A stretch of DNA of 64,000 nt from Nocardia aurantiaca (GTDB lineage Bacteria > Actinomycetota > Actinomycetes > Mycobacteriales > Mycobacteriaceae), in contig NZ_WMBB01000007.1 of the NCBI RefSeq assembly GCF_009708175.1, positions 62,001-126,000 of the forward strand. Reading direction: 5' to 3'. A program made the translations under genes and the position numbers. The notes beneath the pieces were generated by a model, which worked only from the letters and a program-made list of their open reading frames with translations, ran no database searches and was not told the origin of the DNA. This document shows positions 27,381 through 34,673 of the stretch, one piece after another; position 1 is the stretch's first letter; each line of letters starts with the position of its first letter.

Positions 27381-27926
27381 GTGCCAGAAGACAAAGCTCG
27401 ACGCCCGCTCAACTCGACGGCCGCGTCCCTACTCGGCTTCCTCCACCAGGGCGAAATGTCCGGGTGGGACCTGGTGGCGTTGGCCCAGGATCGCATCGGC
27501 GACTTCTGGACCATCACCCAGAGCCAGGTCTACCGGGAGCTGGCCACCATGCACCAGCACGGACTCGTGGAGAAGGGCGAGTCCGGTGCGCGCGACCGCA
27601 CGCCCTACCGCATCACCGAGGCCGGCCGCGAGGCCTTCGCCGAATGGATCACCCGCGATCCCGGCGCGGAGACCATCCGGGTGCCACTGCTGCTGACCCT
27701 GTCCTTCGGCGACTTCGTGGACCCGCAACGGCTGGAGCGCATTGTCGCCGCCAACCGGATGGTCCACGAGCAGCGGCTCTCGGGCTATCTGTCGGGCCAG
27801 GACGAACAGCGCATGTCACCCTATGAGCGAGCGACCCTGGATTTCGGAATCCGCTACGAGCGCGCCGTGCTGGAGTGGTTCGATCGTCTGCCCGAGCTGC
27901 TCGACCGCACCAGCCGCCTGTCCTGA
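27381..27926 (+). CDS. PadR-family transcriptional regulator
   Basis: About 181 residues from GTG 27381; GGAAGGA at 27368-27374 favours this over GTG 27375 or TTG 27366. Winged helix: NSTAASLLGFLHQGEMSGWDLV, FWTITQSQVYRELATMHQHGLV and the wing SGARDRTPYRITEAGREAFAEW. A C-terminal Vir-like helical domain covers the second half. A short AT-rich sequence (AATATTCC...GTAGAAC) sits directly before it. No obvious target; PadR proteins often control an adjacent transporter, which is absent here. Confidence 0.88.
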   Translation: MPEDKARRPLNSTAASLLGFLHQGEMSGWDLVALAQDRIGDFWTITQSQVYRELATMHQHGLVEKGESGARDRTPYRITEAGREAFAEWITRDPGAETIRVPLLLTLSFGDFVDPQRLERIVAANRMVHEQRLSGYLSGQDEQRMSPYERATLDFGIRYERAVLEWFDRLPELLDRTSRLS

Positions 27927-27942
27927 ACCCGGAGCGGGTGGC

Positions 27943-28689
27943 CTAGCGCCCGGATCCGCGCCGGGCGCGCAGCCAATCCCACGCCGCCGCAACGGTTTCC
28001 ACCTGCACCGCCCCCTCGGGCAGCGGCGGCCGATCGATCATGACGACGGGTACGCCGAGGGTGCGCGCGGCAGTCAGCTTGGCCTCGGTGAGCGCTCCCC
28101 CGCTGTCCTTGGTCACCATGACGTCGATACCCCGCTCCTTCAGCAGCGCGGCCTCCTCGGCGACGCTGAACGGCCCGCGAGCGAGCAGCAATTCATGATT
28201 CTTCGGCACCGCGCCGTCGGGCGGGTCGATGGCACGGATCAGGAACCACGCGTCCGAGGCCGCGAAGGCGGCCACACCCTGGCGGCCGATGGTCAGGAAG
28301 ACCCGTTTCCCCAGTGCCGCAGCGGCTTCCGCCGCGAGGACCAGATCCGGGACGCGGATCCATCGGTCCCCCTCCCGCTCGGTCCATCCCGGCCGCCGCA
28401 GGTGCAGCACCGGAAGTCCCAGACTCGCGGCCGCGGTGGCGGCATTGGCGGTGATTCCCCCGGCGAAGGGATGGGTGGCATCCACCACGGCCTCGATCCC
28501 GTTGTCGGCCAGCCACGTCCGCAGCCCCTCGACACCCCCGAATCCCCCTACGCGCACCTCGCCGACCGGCAGCACCGGTTCGCGGACGCGCCCGGCGAGC
28601 GAGGACACGATCTCGAATCCCCGCTCGCCGGAAGCGATATCGGCCAGTTCCCGGGCCTCCCGGGTGCCGCCGAGAATCAGCGTTCTCAG
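27943..28689 (-). CDS. cobK: precorrin-6A reductase CobK
   Basis: About 248 residues; NADPH-dependent reduction of precorrin-6A. Seen are the start-proximal RTLILGGTREARELADIA, VVDATHPFAGGITANAATA, FLTIGRQGVAAFA and MVTKDSGGALTEAKLTAA. The family start corresponds to a CTG at 28689, which overlaps the stop of the upstream gene as CTGA. There is no ATG, GTG or TTG at that position in frame. Either a rare CTG start is used by coupling, or translation begins inside and the dinucleotide-binding strand would be lost. It is separated from the other cob genes. Confidence 0.88.
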   Translation of the reverse strand: MRTLILGGTREARELADIASGERGFEIVSSLAGRVREPVLPVGEVRVGGFGGVEGLRTWLADNGIEAVVDATHPFAGGITANAATAAASLGLPVLHLRRPGWTEREGDRWIRVPDLVLAAEAAAALGKRVFLTIGRQGVAAFAASDAWFLIRAIDPPDGAVPKNHELLLARGPFSVAEEAALLKERGIDVMVTKDSGGALTEAKLTAARTLGVPVVMIDRPPLPEGAVQVETVAAAWDWLRARRGSGR

Positions 28690-29261
28690 GGCTGCCCGCT
28701 GAAGTAGGCCGAGCCCGAATCGATCAGCGGCTGCCCGCCGACGATGAGCAGACCGATGATGGCGCCCGGAATCGCACCGATCCCGAACAGGAAGGCGCCC
28801 AGAATGCCGCCGATGATGCCGCCGAGCGCGGCGTGCTGCAGCTGCCCGAAGAAGTCGGACTGCGAGTCGATGTCCTTGGCGGTGGACACCGGCGCCGACA
28901 CCGGGGTCAGCGTCAGCTGCGTACCGGCGGCGTCGATGGCGGCGGTGAGCCCGTACTGCTTGCCCGCCAGCACGCCGTTCAACGGCACCTGGGTCACCAT
29001 ATCCCCGGCCTGGTTCTTCAGGAACACGGTCTGCGAGGCCGCATCCAGACTGAACTGCCCACCGGTCACCTTGGTGACGATGTCGTTCGCATCGGTCAGC
29101 GCCACGTTGTAGTCGACGCCCTGCTGCGTCCCGTGCAGCGTCGACGGGGACTGTTCCACCGCCGGAGCCGGATCGACAGGGATGGCGTAACCGGTGCCCG
29201 CGGCAATCCCGGTCGCGGCAGCGGCAACGAATGCGGTAGCCACGAACTTTGTGTACTTCAT
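28686..29261 (-). CDS. secreted DUF8020-like protein with hydrophobic C-terminus
   Basis: 191 residues from ATG 29261, with GGAG before it. Signal peptide KYTKFVATAFVAAAATGIAA ends near GYAIP. The middle domain has VTKVTGGQFSLDAASQTVFL and LNGVLAGKQYGLTAAIDAAG. The end is a glycine-rich hydrophobic segment GGIIGGILGAFLFGIGAIPG. The order signal, beta domain, DIDSQSDFF-type linker and glycine zipper matches the protein at 15231-15938. Function unknown. It lies directly upstream of cobK with a four-base overlap, an odd pairing of a secreted protein with a corrin enzyme. Confidence 0.72.
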   Translation of the reverse strand: MKYTKFVATAFVAAAATGIAAGTGYAIPVDPAPAVEQSPSTLHGTQQGVDYNVALTDANDIVTKVTGGQFSLDAASQTVFLKNQAGDMVTQVPLNGVLAGKQYGLTAAIDAAGTQLTLTPVSAPVSTAKDIDSQSDFFGQLQHAALGGIIGGILGAFLFGIGAIPGAIIGLLIVGGQPLIDSGSAYFSGQP

Positions 29262-29808
29262 GGATCTCCAATAGCTCGAACCGAACCCGATAACAATCGG
29301 GTCACGGGCGTTCACCCTACCGTTGGGCCACGTACGTTTCACTCCGAATGCCTCACCGCACCCCCGATCCCACCCGAACGACCGCCCAGCAACCCCGACA
29401 CCACGGCCTTGGCCCACATGCGCACTCGCCGTGCGCGTGCCATCTGTCTTCGCCGCGACAACCGGAGAAGGCCCGATCTCGCTCGGAGATCACATGCTCA
29501 GCGTCCGGCACGCACGGCGAAGAACCCCGCATGACAATGTCCCACCTATCGGTGAGACTGTTCTGTACATCGCGGAGACCCTGTCGGTTTACTCGATGGC
29601 ACGCCGACCCAGCCCATGGCATGCGGACCCAGCCCATCACGTTCTCCGGGGTAGGAGAATTCTCGCTGTGCGCGGCCGAGTTCGCCTGTGCTACCGGTCG
29701 GCCGCCCGGCAACGCCAGGCCGAGGACGCTGCCACCTGTGATCTCGGATTCCGCCGCGTTGTGCTTGGCGAACGCCCGTGAGAAGTGATGTGCTCCGGCG
29801 CCTCTGAT
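29262..29808. other. intergenic, no gene recognised
   Basis: No frame here has a convincing start, codon pattern or family match. The only structure seen is a short direct repeat near 29606-29640 in which CGGACCCAGCCCAT-like units occur twice, and a second pair, GCCTCTGATTCAAC/GCCTCTGATCCAAC, near 29800-29835. It probably holds decayed sequence. Confidence 0.4.
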
Positions 29809-29928
29809 TCAACGCACATGCCTCTGATCCAACCCGCGCCGCCGCGCTGCAGATGGGTGCGCGACCCCGATACACGAGAGTCCGGCTCCGACGACGAGCA
29901 CATCCACACGCTCCGGCGCGCTGGTCAT
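29809..29928 (-). pseudogene. N-terminal stub of a flavin-containing monooxygenase
   Basis: From ATG 29928 the frame reads MTSAPERVDVLVVGAGLSCI and GVAH, the FAD-binding start of Baeyer-Villiger/FMO-type monooxygenases. Family members continue AYHLQRRxPG. Here a one-base shift is needed: the next frame gives THLQRGGAG while the original frame stops at 29809. Only about 35 codons remain. It is a remnant. Confidence 0.55.
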
Positions 29929-30014
29929 CGGTGACGCTTCCGCCCGCCCCTGAAATCGGCTCGATTCTCGTCAGCCGACGAATCAGATTCGTGCACCACC
30001 TACCCCGGTCGGGA

Positions 30015-30096
30015 GTTACCGCTAGGTAGCGATTTCCCTGATGTTACGAGCATTCGAGAACATGCGCCGACAATTGTTAACAGCTTCAGGAAAACC
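30015..30096. promoter_or_regulatory. regulatory elements upstream of the Nit1C cluster
   Basis: An inverted repeat GTTACC-gcta-GGTAGC lies at 30015-30030. Further on, two related sequences begin at 30043 (GTTAC, eight bases, GAGAAC) and at 30076 (GTTAAC, eight bases, GAAAAC), 33 bases apart. They loosely recall GTnAC/GAAAC half-sites of the actinobacterial nitrogen regulator GlnR, but the spacing is not canonical. The region is AT-rich relative to the window. Confidence 0.35.
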
Positions 30097-30186
30097 CCAG
30101 AACAACGATTACACCGCATCGACGTCACATCCGCTCGATCGCCGGCGGGGCCGGTCGATGTGCGTGAAATAGCTTGCCGTTCAATC

Positions 30187-30243
30187 GAATACGACTAATA
30201 CCAAGCTTCGCGCCCATGGTGGGTATTCGGCAACGTCGTATTC
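30187..30243 (+). promoter_or_regulatory. long imperfect hairpin in Nit1C leader
   Basis: GAATACGAC at 30187-30195 pairs perfectly with GTCGTATTC at 30235-30243, and the inner AATACC pairs with GGTATT, leaving a loop of about 18 bases. It stands about 120 bases before the first gene. It could be a transcribed leader structure or an operator with distant arms. Confidence 0.4.
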
Positions 30244-30361
30244 TTCCCGACGTGACCAACCGGAAATGCCCCGGGCGTCAACTTGATTCATCGGCGAGCC
30301 GCTCCCCCACCCGGCAGACAGTCCGCGCCGATTCCGATCCATCTTTCGCAGGAGATGAAAC

Positions 30362-30907
30362 ATGTCCGCACCGGCCAAGACCACCACCGACATCGACAAG
30401 GCGATCGAGGAGAACATCGCCAAGTCCCTGGCCGAGATCCCGCATCCGGCACTGCCCAAGGGCACCAACATCTACGGCGCGACCAAGATCTTCCCCGATT
30501 ATCGGGCCGAGGCCGGGGAGACCTACTTCACCCTGGTGCACGGCATCGCTCACGAGTCGTCGGTCAGCTTCGTGGCGGTGCTGCAGGCCACCCGCGCGCT
30601 GCGCAAGGGCTTCGAGTCGGCCATCTACTTCTACGGGCCCGGCGCGATCAACGCGATTGCCACCCGCGGCTTCCCGACCACCGGTGACAGCGGATTCCCG
30701 GGCGAGCAGAACATCAACGACGCACTGTCGACCTTCATCAAGGAGGGCGGCAAGGTGTTCGCCTGCCGCTTCGGGCTGGCCTTGCACGGTGCCCGCGAGG
30801 AGGACCTCATCGAGGGTGTGATCCCCGCTCATCCGCTCGATGTGCAGGACGCCCTCATCCATTACGCGCGCAAGGGCGCGATCATCAACTCCACCTACCA
30901 GGTGTAG
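30362..30907 (+). CDS. MSMEG_0572/Sll0783 family nitrogen-starvation response protein
   Basis: 181 residues, first gene of the Nit1C cluster, with a good AGGAG ribosome site. Conserved stretches include EIPHPALPKGTNIYGATKIF, YFTLVHGIAHESSVSFVAVL and AIYFYGPGAINAIATRGFP, then a final IHYARKGAIINSTYQV. The fold is probably DsrE-like, but the biochemical role is not known. In cyanobacteria the homologue rises on nitrogen starvation, and in pseudomonads the cluster is linked to growth on cyanide. It is transcribed with the seven genes that follow. Confidence 0.88.
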   Translation: MSAPAKTTTDIDKAIEENIAKSLAEIPHPALPKGTNIYGATKIFPDYRAEAGETYFTLVHGIAHESSVSFVAVLQATRALRKGFESAIYFYGPGAINAIATRGFPTTGDSGFPGEQNINDALSTFIKEGGKVFACRFGLALHGAREEDLIEGVIPAHPLDVQDALIHYARKGAIINSTYQV

Positions 30908-30916
30908 GCGGCGGCC

Positions 30917-31975
30917 ATGACCGAGGTATCGACACGAGTGGACCTCGCGCTGCTCGGCATCCGCGTCGATGTGCCCGTGCAGCGCCGCTCCGGAGCCGGG
31001 CCCAGCGACGACGGTCATGTGCTGTTCGGGGGTGCCGGCGCTGCCATCCCCATCCGCTCCGATTCGCCCTACACCCTGCGCGGTGACCGGCTGCTGCTCG
31101 ACGGCGCGGATCTGGGCGTCTCGGTCGAGCCGGTACGGCGGCCGGGCTTCTATGATCTGCGCACCGCCGACGGCGTCGCCTACGAGCAGATCGCCAGGCT
31201 GCACGGCGCGAACGTTCTCGCGACCACGGTGGTGCAGACCTGTATTCGCTACGCCGAGGACCAGCGCTGCCGGTTCTGCGCCATCGAAGCGTCGCTGGAC
31301 GCGGGCCGGACCGTCGCGGTCAAGCGACCCGAGCAGCTGGCCGAGGTCGCCGCCGCGGCGGTCCGGCTCGACGGCGTGCGGCAGATGGTGATGACCACCG
31401 GCACCTCCGCCGGAAAAGACCGGGGCGCACGGCATCTCGCACGATGTGTGCGGGCGGTGAAGCAGACCGTGCCGGAGCTGCCGATCCAGGTGCAGTGTGA
31501 GCCTCCCGCGGACCTGTCGGTGCTCACCGAACTACGACAGGCCGGGGCCGATTCCATCGGCATCCACGTCGAATCCCTCGACGACCGGGTGCGCGCCCGC
31601 TGGATGCCGGGCAAGTCCACGGTGCCGCTCTCGGAATACAAGGCGGCGTGGGCCGAGGCCGTGCGCGTATTCGGCCACAACCAGGTCTCGACCTATCTCC
31701 TCGTCGGCCTCGGCGAGGACCCGGACGAATTGGTTTCCGGCGCACGCGAATTGATCGACATGGGTGTCTACCCGTTCGTCGTCCCGTTCCGGCCGCTGGC
31801 CGGAACGCTCGCCGTCGACGTCGACGGCGCGATGGCGCCGACCCCCGATCTTCTCGAGGACGTGACCCGCCGGGTCGCACTCGCGCTGCGCGACGCGGGC
31901 ATGGTCGGCGCCGGCCAGAAAGCGGGCTGCGCGGCGTGCGGCGCGTGCAGCGTGCTCCAGACCGCGGGAGGATGA
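30917..31975 (+). CDS. MSMEG_0568 family radical SAM enzyme
   Basis: 352 residues. The cluster Cys are in TCIRYAEDQRCRFCAIEA, spaced C-x8-C-x2-C instead of the usual C-x3-C-x2-C. A second Cys set near the C-terminus, GCAACGACS, could bind an auxiliary cluster. Between them are VQCEPPADLSVLTELRQAGA and IGIHVESLDDRVRARWMPGK, typical of biotin synthase-like radical SAM barrels. Reaction unknown. Nine bases separate it from the previous gene; one base lies between its stop and the next ATG. Confidence 0.9.
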   Translation: MTEVSTRVDLALLGIRVDVPVQRRSGAGPSDDGHVLFGGAGAAIPIRSDSPYTLRGDRLLLDGADLGVSVEPVRRPGFYDLRTADGVAYEQIARLHGANVLATTVVQTCIRYAEDQRCRFCAIEASLDAGRTVAVKRPEQLAEVAAAAVRLDGVRQMVMTTGTSAGKDRGARHLARCVRAVKQTVPELPIQVQCEPPADLSVLTELRQAGADSIGIHVESLDDRVRARWMPGKSTVPLSEYKAAWAEAVRVFGHNQVSTYLLVGLGEDPDELVSGARELIDMGVYPFVVPFRPLAGTLAVDVDGAMAPTPDLLEDVTRRVALALRDAGMVGAGQKAGCAACGACSVLQTAGG

Positions 31976-31976
31976 G

Positions 31977-33440
31977 ATGACCACCACCGAACCCGAACGC
32001 GCACAACGCTCCTGGTTCCACGATGCGGCCGCGCCCGGTGCCGTCTCACTGGACTACTGCGTCCTGTCCGGACATCCGTGCCCGGCCGAACCGGAGGACG
32101 GATTCCTCATCCGCCCCGCCGACCGCCGCCAGCTCGCCGCCTATCACGCGCTGCGACGCGAGAACTTCGTGGTCGAGCAGGAGCTGTTCCACGGCAGCGA
32201 CGCCGACGACATCGATGACGACCCCCGCACCACCGTTCTGGTGGCGCTGGCACCGGACGGCGCTGTCCTCGGAGGCGTACGGCTGGCCCCGGCCACCGCC
32301 GAGGATCTCGGCTGGTGGACCGGCAGCCGACTGGTCGTGAACTGCGGTCGCCGCACCCGCGGCGTCGGTAATGCCCTGGTGCGAGCGGCCTGCGCGTACG
32401 CCGAGAGCAACAACGTCCTGCGTTTCGAGGCGACGGTGCAGGCCCGCTACGGCGCGATGTTCACACACCTGGGCTGGATTCACTGGGGCGACACCGAGAT
32501 CGGCGGTGTGCCGCACGCCCGGATGCGCTGGCCGATCGATCGCGTCGAGCGGCTGGCGCAGGCCACCAAATCGATGCTCGGACCGCTGCTCGACGGGCTC
32601 GGCACCGGGCCGATGACCCTGGGCGGCAGCGGATTCCGGGGAGACGACGGAGCACCGGTGCCCGGCAGCGACCTCATCGCCGCCTGCGATGCCATCATCC
32701 CCTCGATGGTGGAGCGTGACCCGGAATGGGCCGGGTGGTGTTCGGTGCTGGTCAATCTCAATGACCTGTCCGCCATGGGTGCCGAACCCGTCGGTCTGCT
32801 CGACTCCATCGCGGCGCCGACGCGCTCGCTCTTGACCCGGATCTTGCGCGGTCTGGCCCGCGCCAGCCAGACCTGGGATGTCCCGGTCCTGGGCGGGCAC
32901 ACCCACATCGGCCCGGCGGCGCTGTCGGTGACCGCGCTGGGCCGCGCGGCCCGGCCGGTGCCCGGGGGCGGCGGACACATCGGCGACGAGCTGCGTCTCA
33001 CCGTCGACCTGGGCGGCTCATGGCGGCCCGGATATCAAGGCCGCCAATGGGATTCCTCCTCCCACCGCAGCGGTGCCGAGCTACGGGCACTCGGCCGGTT
33101 CGTCACCGCCACCGCCCCGGCCGCCGCGAAGGACATCAGCATGGCGGGCATCGCCGGCACCGCGGGCATGCTGGCCGAGGCGTCCGGCGTGGGTGTCGAA
33201 CTCGATGTCACGCGCATCCCGCGACCGGCGAATGCCGCACTCGCGGACTGGATCACCTGCTTTCCCGGTTTCGCGATGCTCACCGCCGACCGGCCCGGCG
33301 CCGCGATCTCCGACCCCGGGCCCGCCGCTTCCGCGGTATGCGGGGAGCTCGCCTCCTCCCCCGGCGTGCGCTTGCGCTGGCCGGACGGAACAACCACGAC
33401 AGCGGTGCCCGGCACCGTCACCGGATTGGGACACTCATGA
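31977..33440 (+). CDS. MSMEG_0567/Sll0786 N-acetyltransferase fused to AIR-synthase-like domain
   Basis: 487 residues. Residues 1 to about 190 are a GNAT domain (YHALRRENFVVEQELFHGSD, AVLGGVRLAPATAED, NCGRRTRGVGNALVRAACAY). Residues from about 195 to the end resemble PurM/ThiL-type AIR-synthase domains (VPGSDLIAACDAIIPSMVER, WCSVLVNLNDLSAMGAEPVG and VLGGHTHIGPAALSVTALGR). In Synechocystis the two parts are separate genes (Sll0786, Sll0787). It suggests an acyl transfer and an ATP-dependent ring- or phosphate-forming step on one intermediate. It overlaps the nitrilase gene by four bases. Confidence 0.88.
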   Translation: MTTTEPERAQRSWFHDAAAPGAVSLDYCVLSGHPCPAEPEDGFLIRPADRRQLAAYHALRRENFVVEQELFHGSDADDIDDDPRTTVLVALAPDGAVLGGVRLAPATAEDLGWWTGSRLVVNCGRRTRGVGNALVRAACAYAESNNVLRFEATVQARYGAMFTHLGWIHWGDTEIGGVPHARMRWPIDRVERLAQATKSMLGPLLDGLGTGPMTLGGSGFRGDDGAPVPGSDLIAACDAIIPSMVERDPEWAGWCSVLVNLNDLSAMGAEPVGLLDSIAAPTRSLLTRILRGLARASQTWDVPVLGGHTHIGPAALSVTALGRAARPVPGGGGHIGDELRLTVDLGGSWRPGYQGRQWDSSSHRSGAELRALGRFVTATAPAAAKDISMAGIAGTAGMLAEASGVGVELDVTRIPRPANAALADWITCFPGFAMLTADRPGAAISDPGPAASAVCGELASSPGVRLRWPDGTTTTAVPGTVTGLGHS

Positions 33441-34360
33441 CCGAACTCACGATTTCCGTGGCCGCCGCCGAATTCGGCCGCGATATGGAAGCCTGTTACG
33501 CCACCATCGCCGGACTCATCGCACAGGCGCGCGCCCGTGGCAGCCGCCTGCTGGTGCTGCCCGAAGCCTGCCTGGGCGGCTATCTGCCCAGCCTGGGCGG
33601 CGGTACAGAGAGCGAGGAAGCCAAACAGCGTCGGCTGCGCAGCCTGCCGCCCGCCCTCACCCTCGACGGCCCGGAGCTGCGGCGCATCGCCTCGATGGCC
33701 CGGGAACTGGTCATCACGCTGGGCTTCTGCGAGGCCGACGGCGACGTGCGCTACAACGCCGCGGTAACCCTCGATGGCGACGGCGTCCTGGGCTCCTACC
33801 GCAAGGTGCATCAGCCGCTCGGCGAAAACCTCTGTTATGCGGCGGGTTCGGAGTACCGGGCCTTCGAGACCCCGGTCGGCCGGATGGGCATGCAGATCTG
33901 TTACGACAAGGCCTTCCCCGAGGCGGCGCGCGCCCTCGCGCTCGACGGCGCGCAGATCATCACCTCGCTGTCGGCATGGCCCACCTCACGCACCGCCACC
34001 GCCGACCGGCTCGCGGACGACCGCTGGACCCAGCGATTCGACCTCTTCGACCGCGCCCGAGCGGTGGAGAACCAGGTCGTGTGGATCGCCTCCAATCAAG
34101 CGGGCACCTTCGGATCGCTGCGCTTCGTGTGCAGTGCCAAGATCGTCGGCCCGGGCGGTGACATCCTGGCCACCACGGGCACCGAGCCCGGATTGGCCAC
34201 GGCCACCGTCGATGTCGAGCACGCGCTCGGCCAGGCGCGCGGCGGCGGCATGTACAACCTGGGCGACCGGCGGCCGGAGGTCTACGACAGCGTCGTCGCC
34301 CGCTACGGCGTGGTCGGGCGGCCCGCGCGATCCGAGCAGCCGGCGGCCGCCCATGCCTGA
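33437..34360 (+). CDS. Nit1/Nit6803-type nitrilase
   Basis: 307 residues. Nitrilases convert a nitrile to the carboxylic acid and ammonia. The full catalytic triad is present: Glu43 in LLVLPEACLGGY, Lys123 in GSYRKVHQPLGE and Cys155 in MQICYDKAFPE. RAVENQVVWIASNQAG and the C-terminal VYDSVVARYGV fit the family. Cyanobacterial and pseudomonad members of this cluster use aliphatic or aromatic nitriles, and the cluster has been tied to cyanide-derived nitriles. It starts inside the previous stop (ATGA) and its end overlaps the next gene by eight bases. Confidence 0.92.
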   Translation: MTELTISVAAAEFGRDMEACYATIAGLIAQARARGSRLLVLPEACLGGYLPSLGGGTESEEAKQRRLRSLPPALTLDGPELRRIASMARELVITLGFCEADGDVRYNAAVTLDGDGVLGSYRKVHQPLGENLCYAAGSEYRAFETPVGRMGMQICYDKAFPEAARALALDGAQIITSLSAWPTSRTATADRLADDRWTQRFDLFDRARAVENQVVWIASNQAGTFGSLRFVCSAKIVGPGGDILATTGTEPGLATATVDVEHALGQARGGGMYNLGDRRPEVYDSVVARYGVVGRPARSEQPAAAHA

Positions 34361-34673
34361 GATGACCTTCGATGTCCGCTGGCCCAATGGCACTGTCCAG
34401 AGCTGCTATTCGCCGTCCCTGGTCATCCACGACCATCTCGCCGTCGGTGTCGACTATCCGATCGACGAATTCCTGCACCGCGTCTCGACGGCGTTGAATA
34501 CCGCCGCCGAGCGCGTCAAGGAGAAATTCGGCTTCTACTGCACCTCGGCCATGTACACACTCGACGCCATCGAATCGGCCGCGGCGACCGCCCGCACCAC
34601 ACCCGGCGCCGTGCGCGTGCTGTCGATGACACCGCCGTCCGCGCAGGCCGCCATCTCCGGAGGAAAACCGTGA
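34353..34673 (+). CDS. MSMEG_0570 family nitrogen-starvation response protein
   Basis: 106 residues from ATG 34353. Conserved sequence: MTFDVRWPNGTVQSCYSPSL, DYPIDEFLHRVSTALNTAAERV and SAMYTLDAIESAA. It is a small soluble protein with no known activity, found only in this cluster type; it may be an accessory or carrier subunit for the neighbouring enzymes. It begins eight bases before the nitrilase ends, and its stop overlaps the GTG of the next gene (GTGA). Confidence 0.85.
   Translation: MPEMTFDVRWPNGTVQSCYSPSLVIHDHLAVGVDYPIDEFLHRVSTALNTAAERVKEKFGFYCTSAMYTLDAIESAAATARTTPGAVRVLSMTPPSAQAAISGGKP

Noticed and set aside
29342..29788. Several frames of 110-150 codons in the spacer before Nit1C
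   Set aside because: Mutually overlapping on both strands, poor composition, no ribosome site or family.
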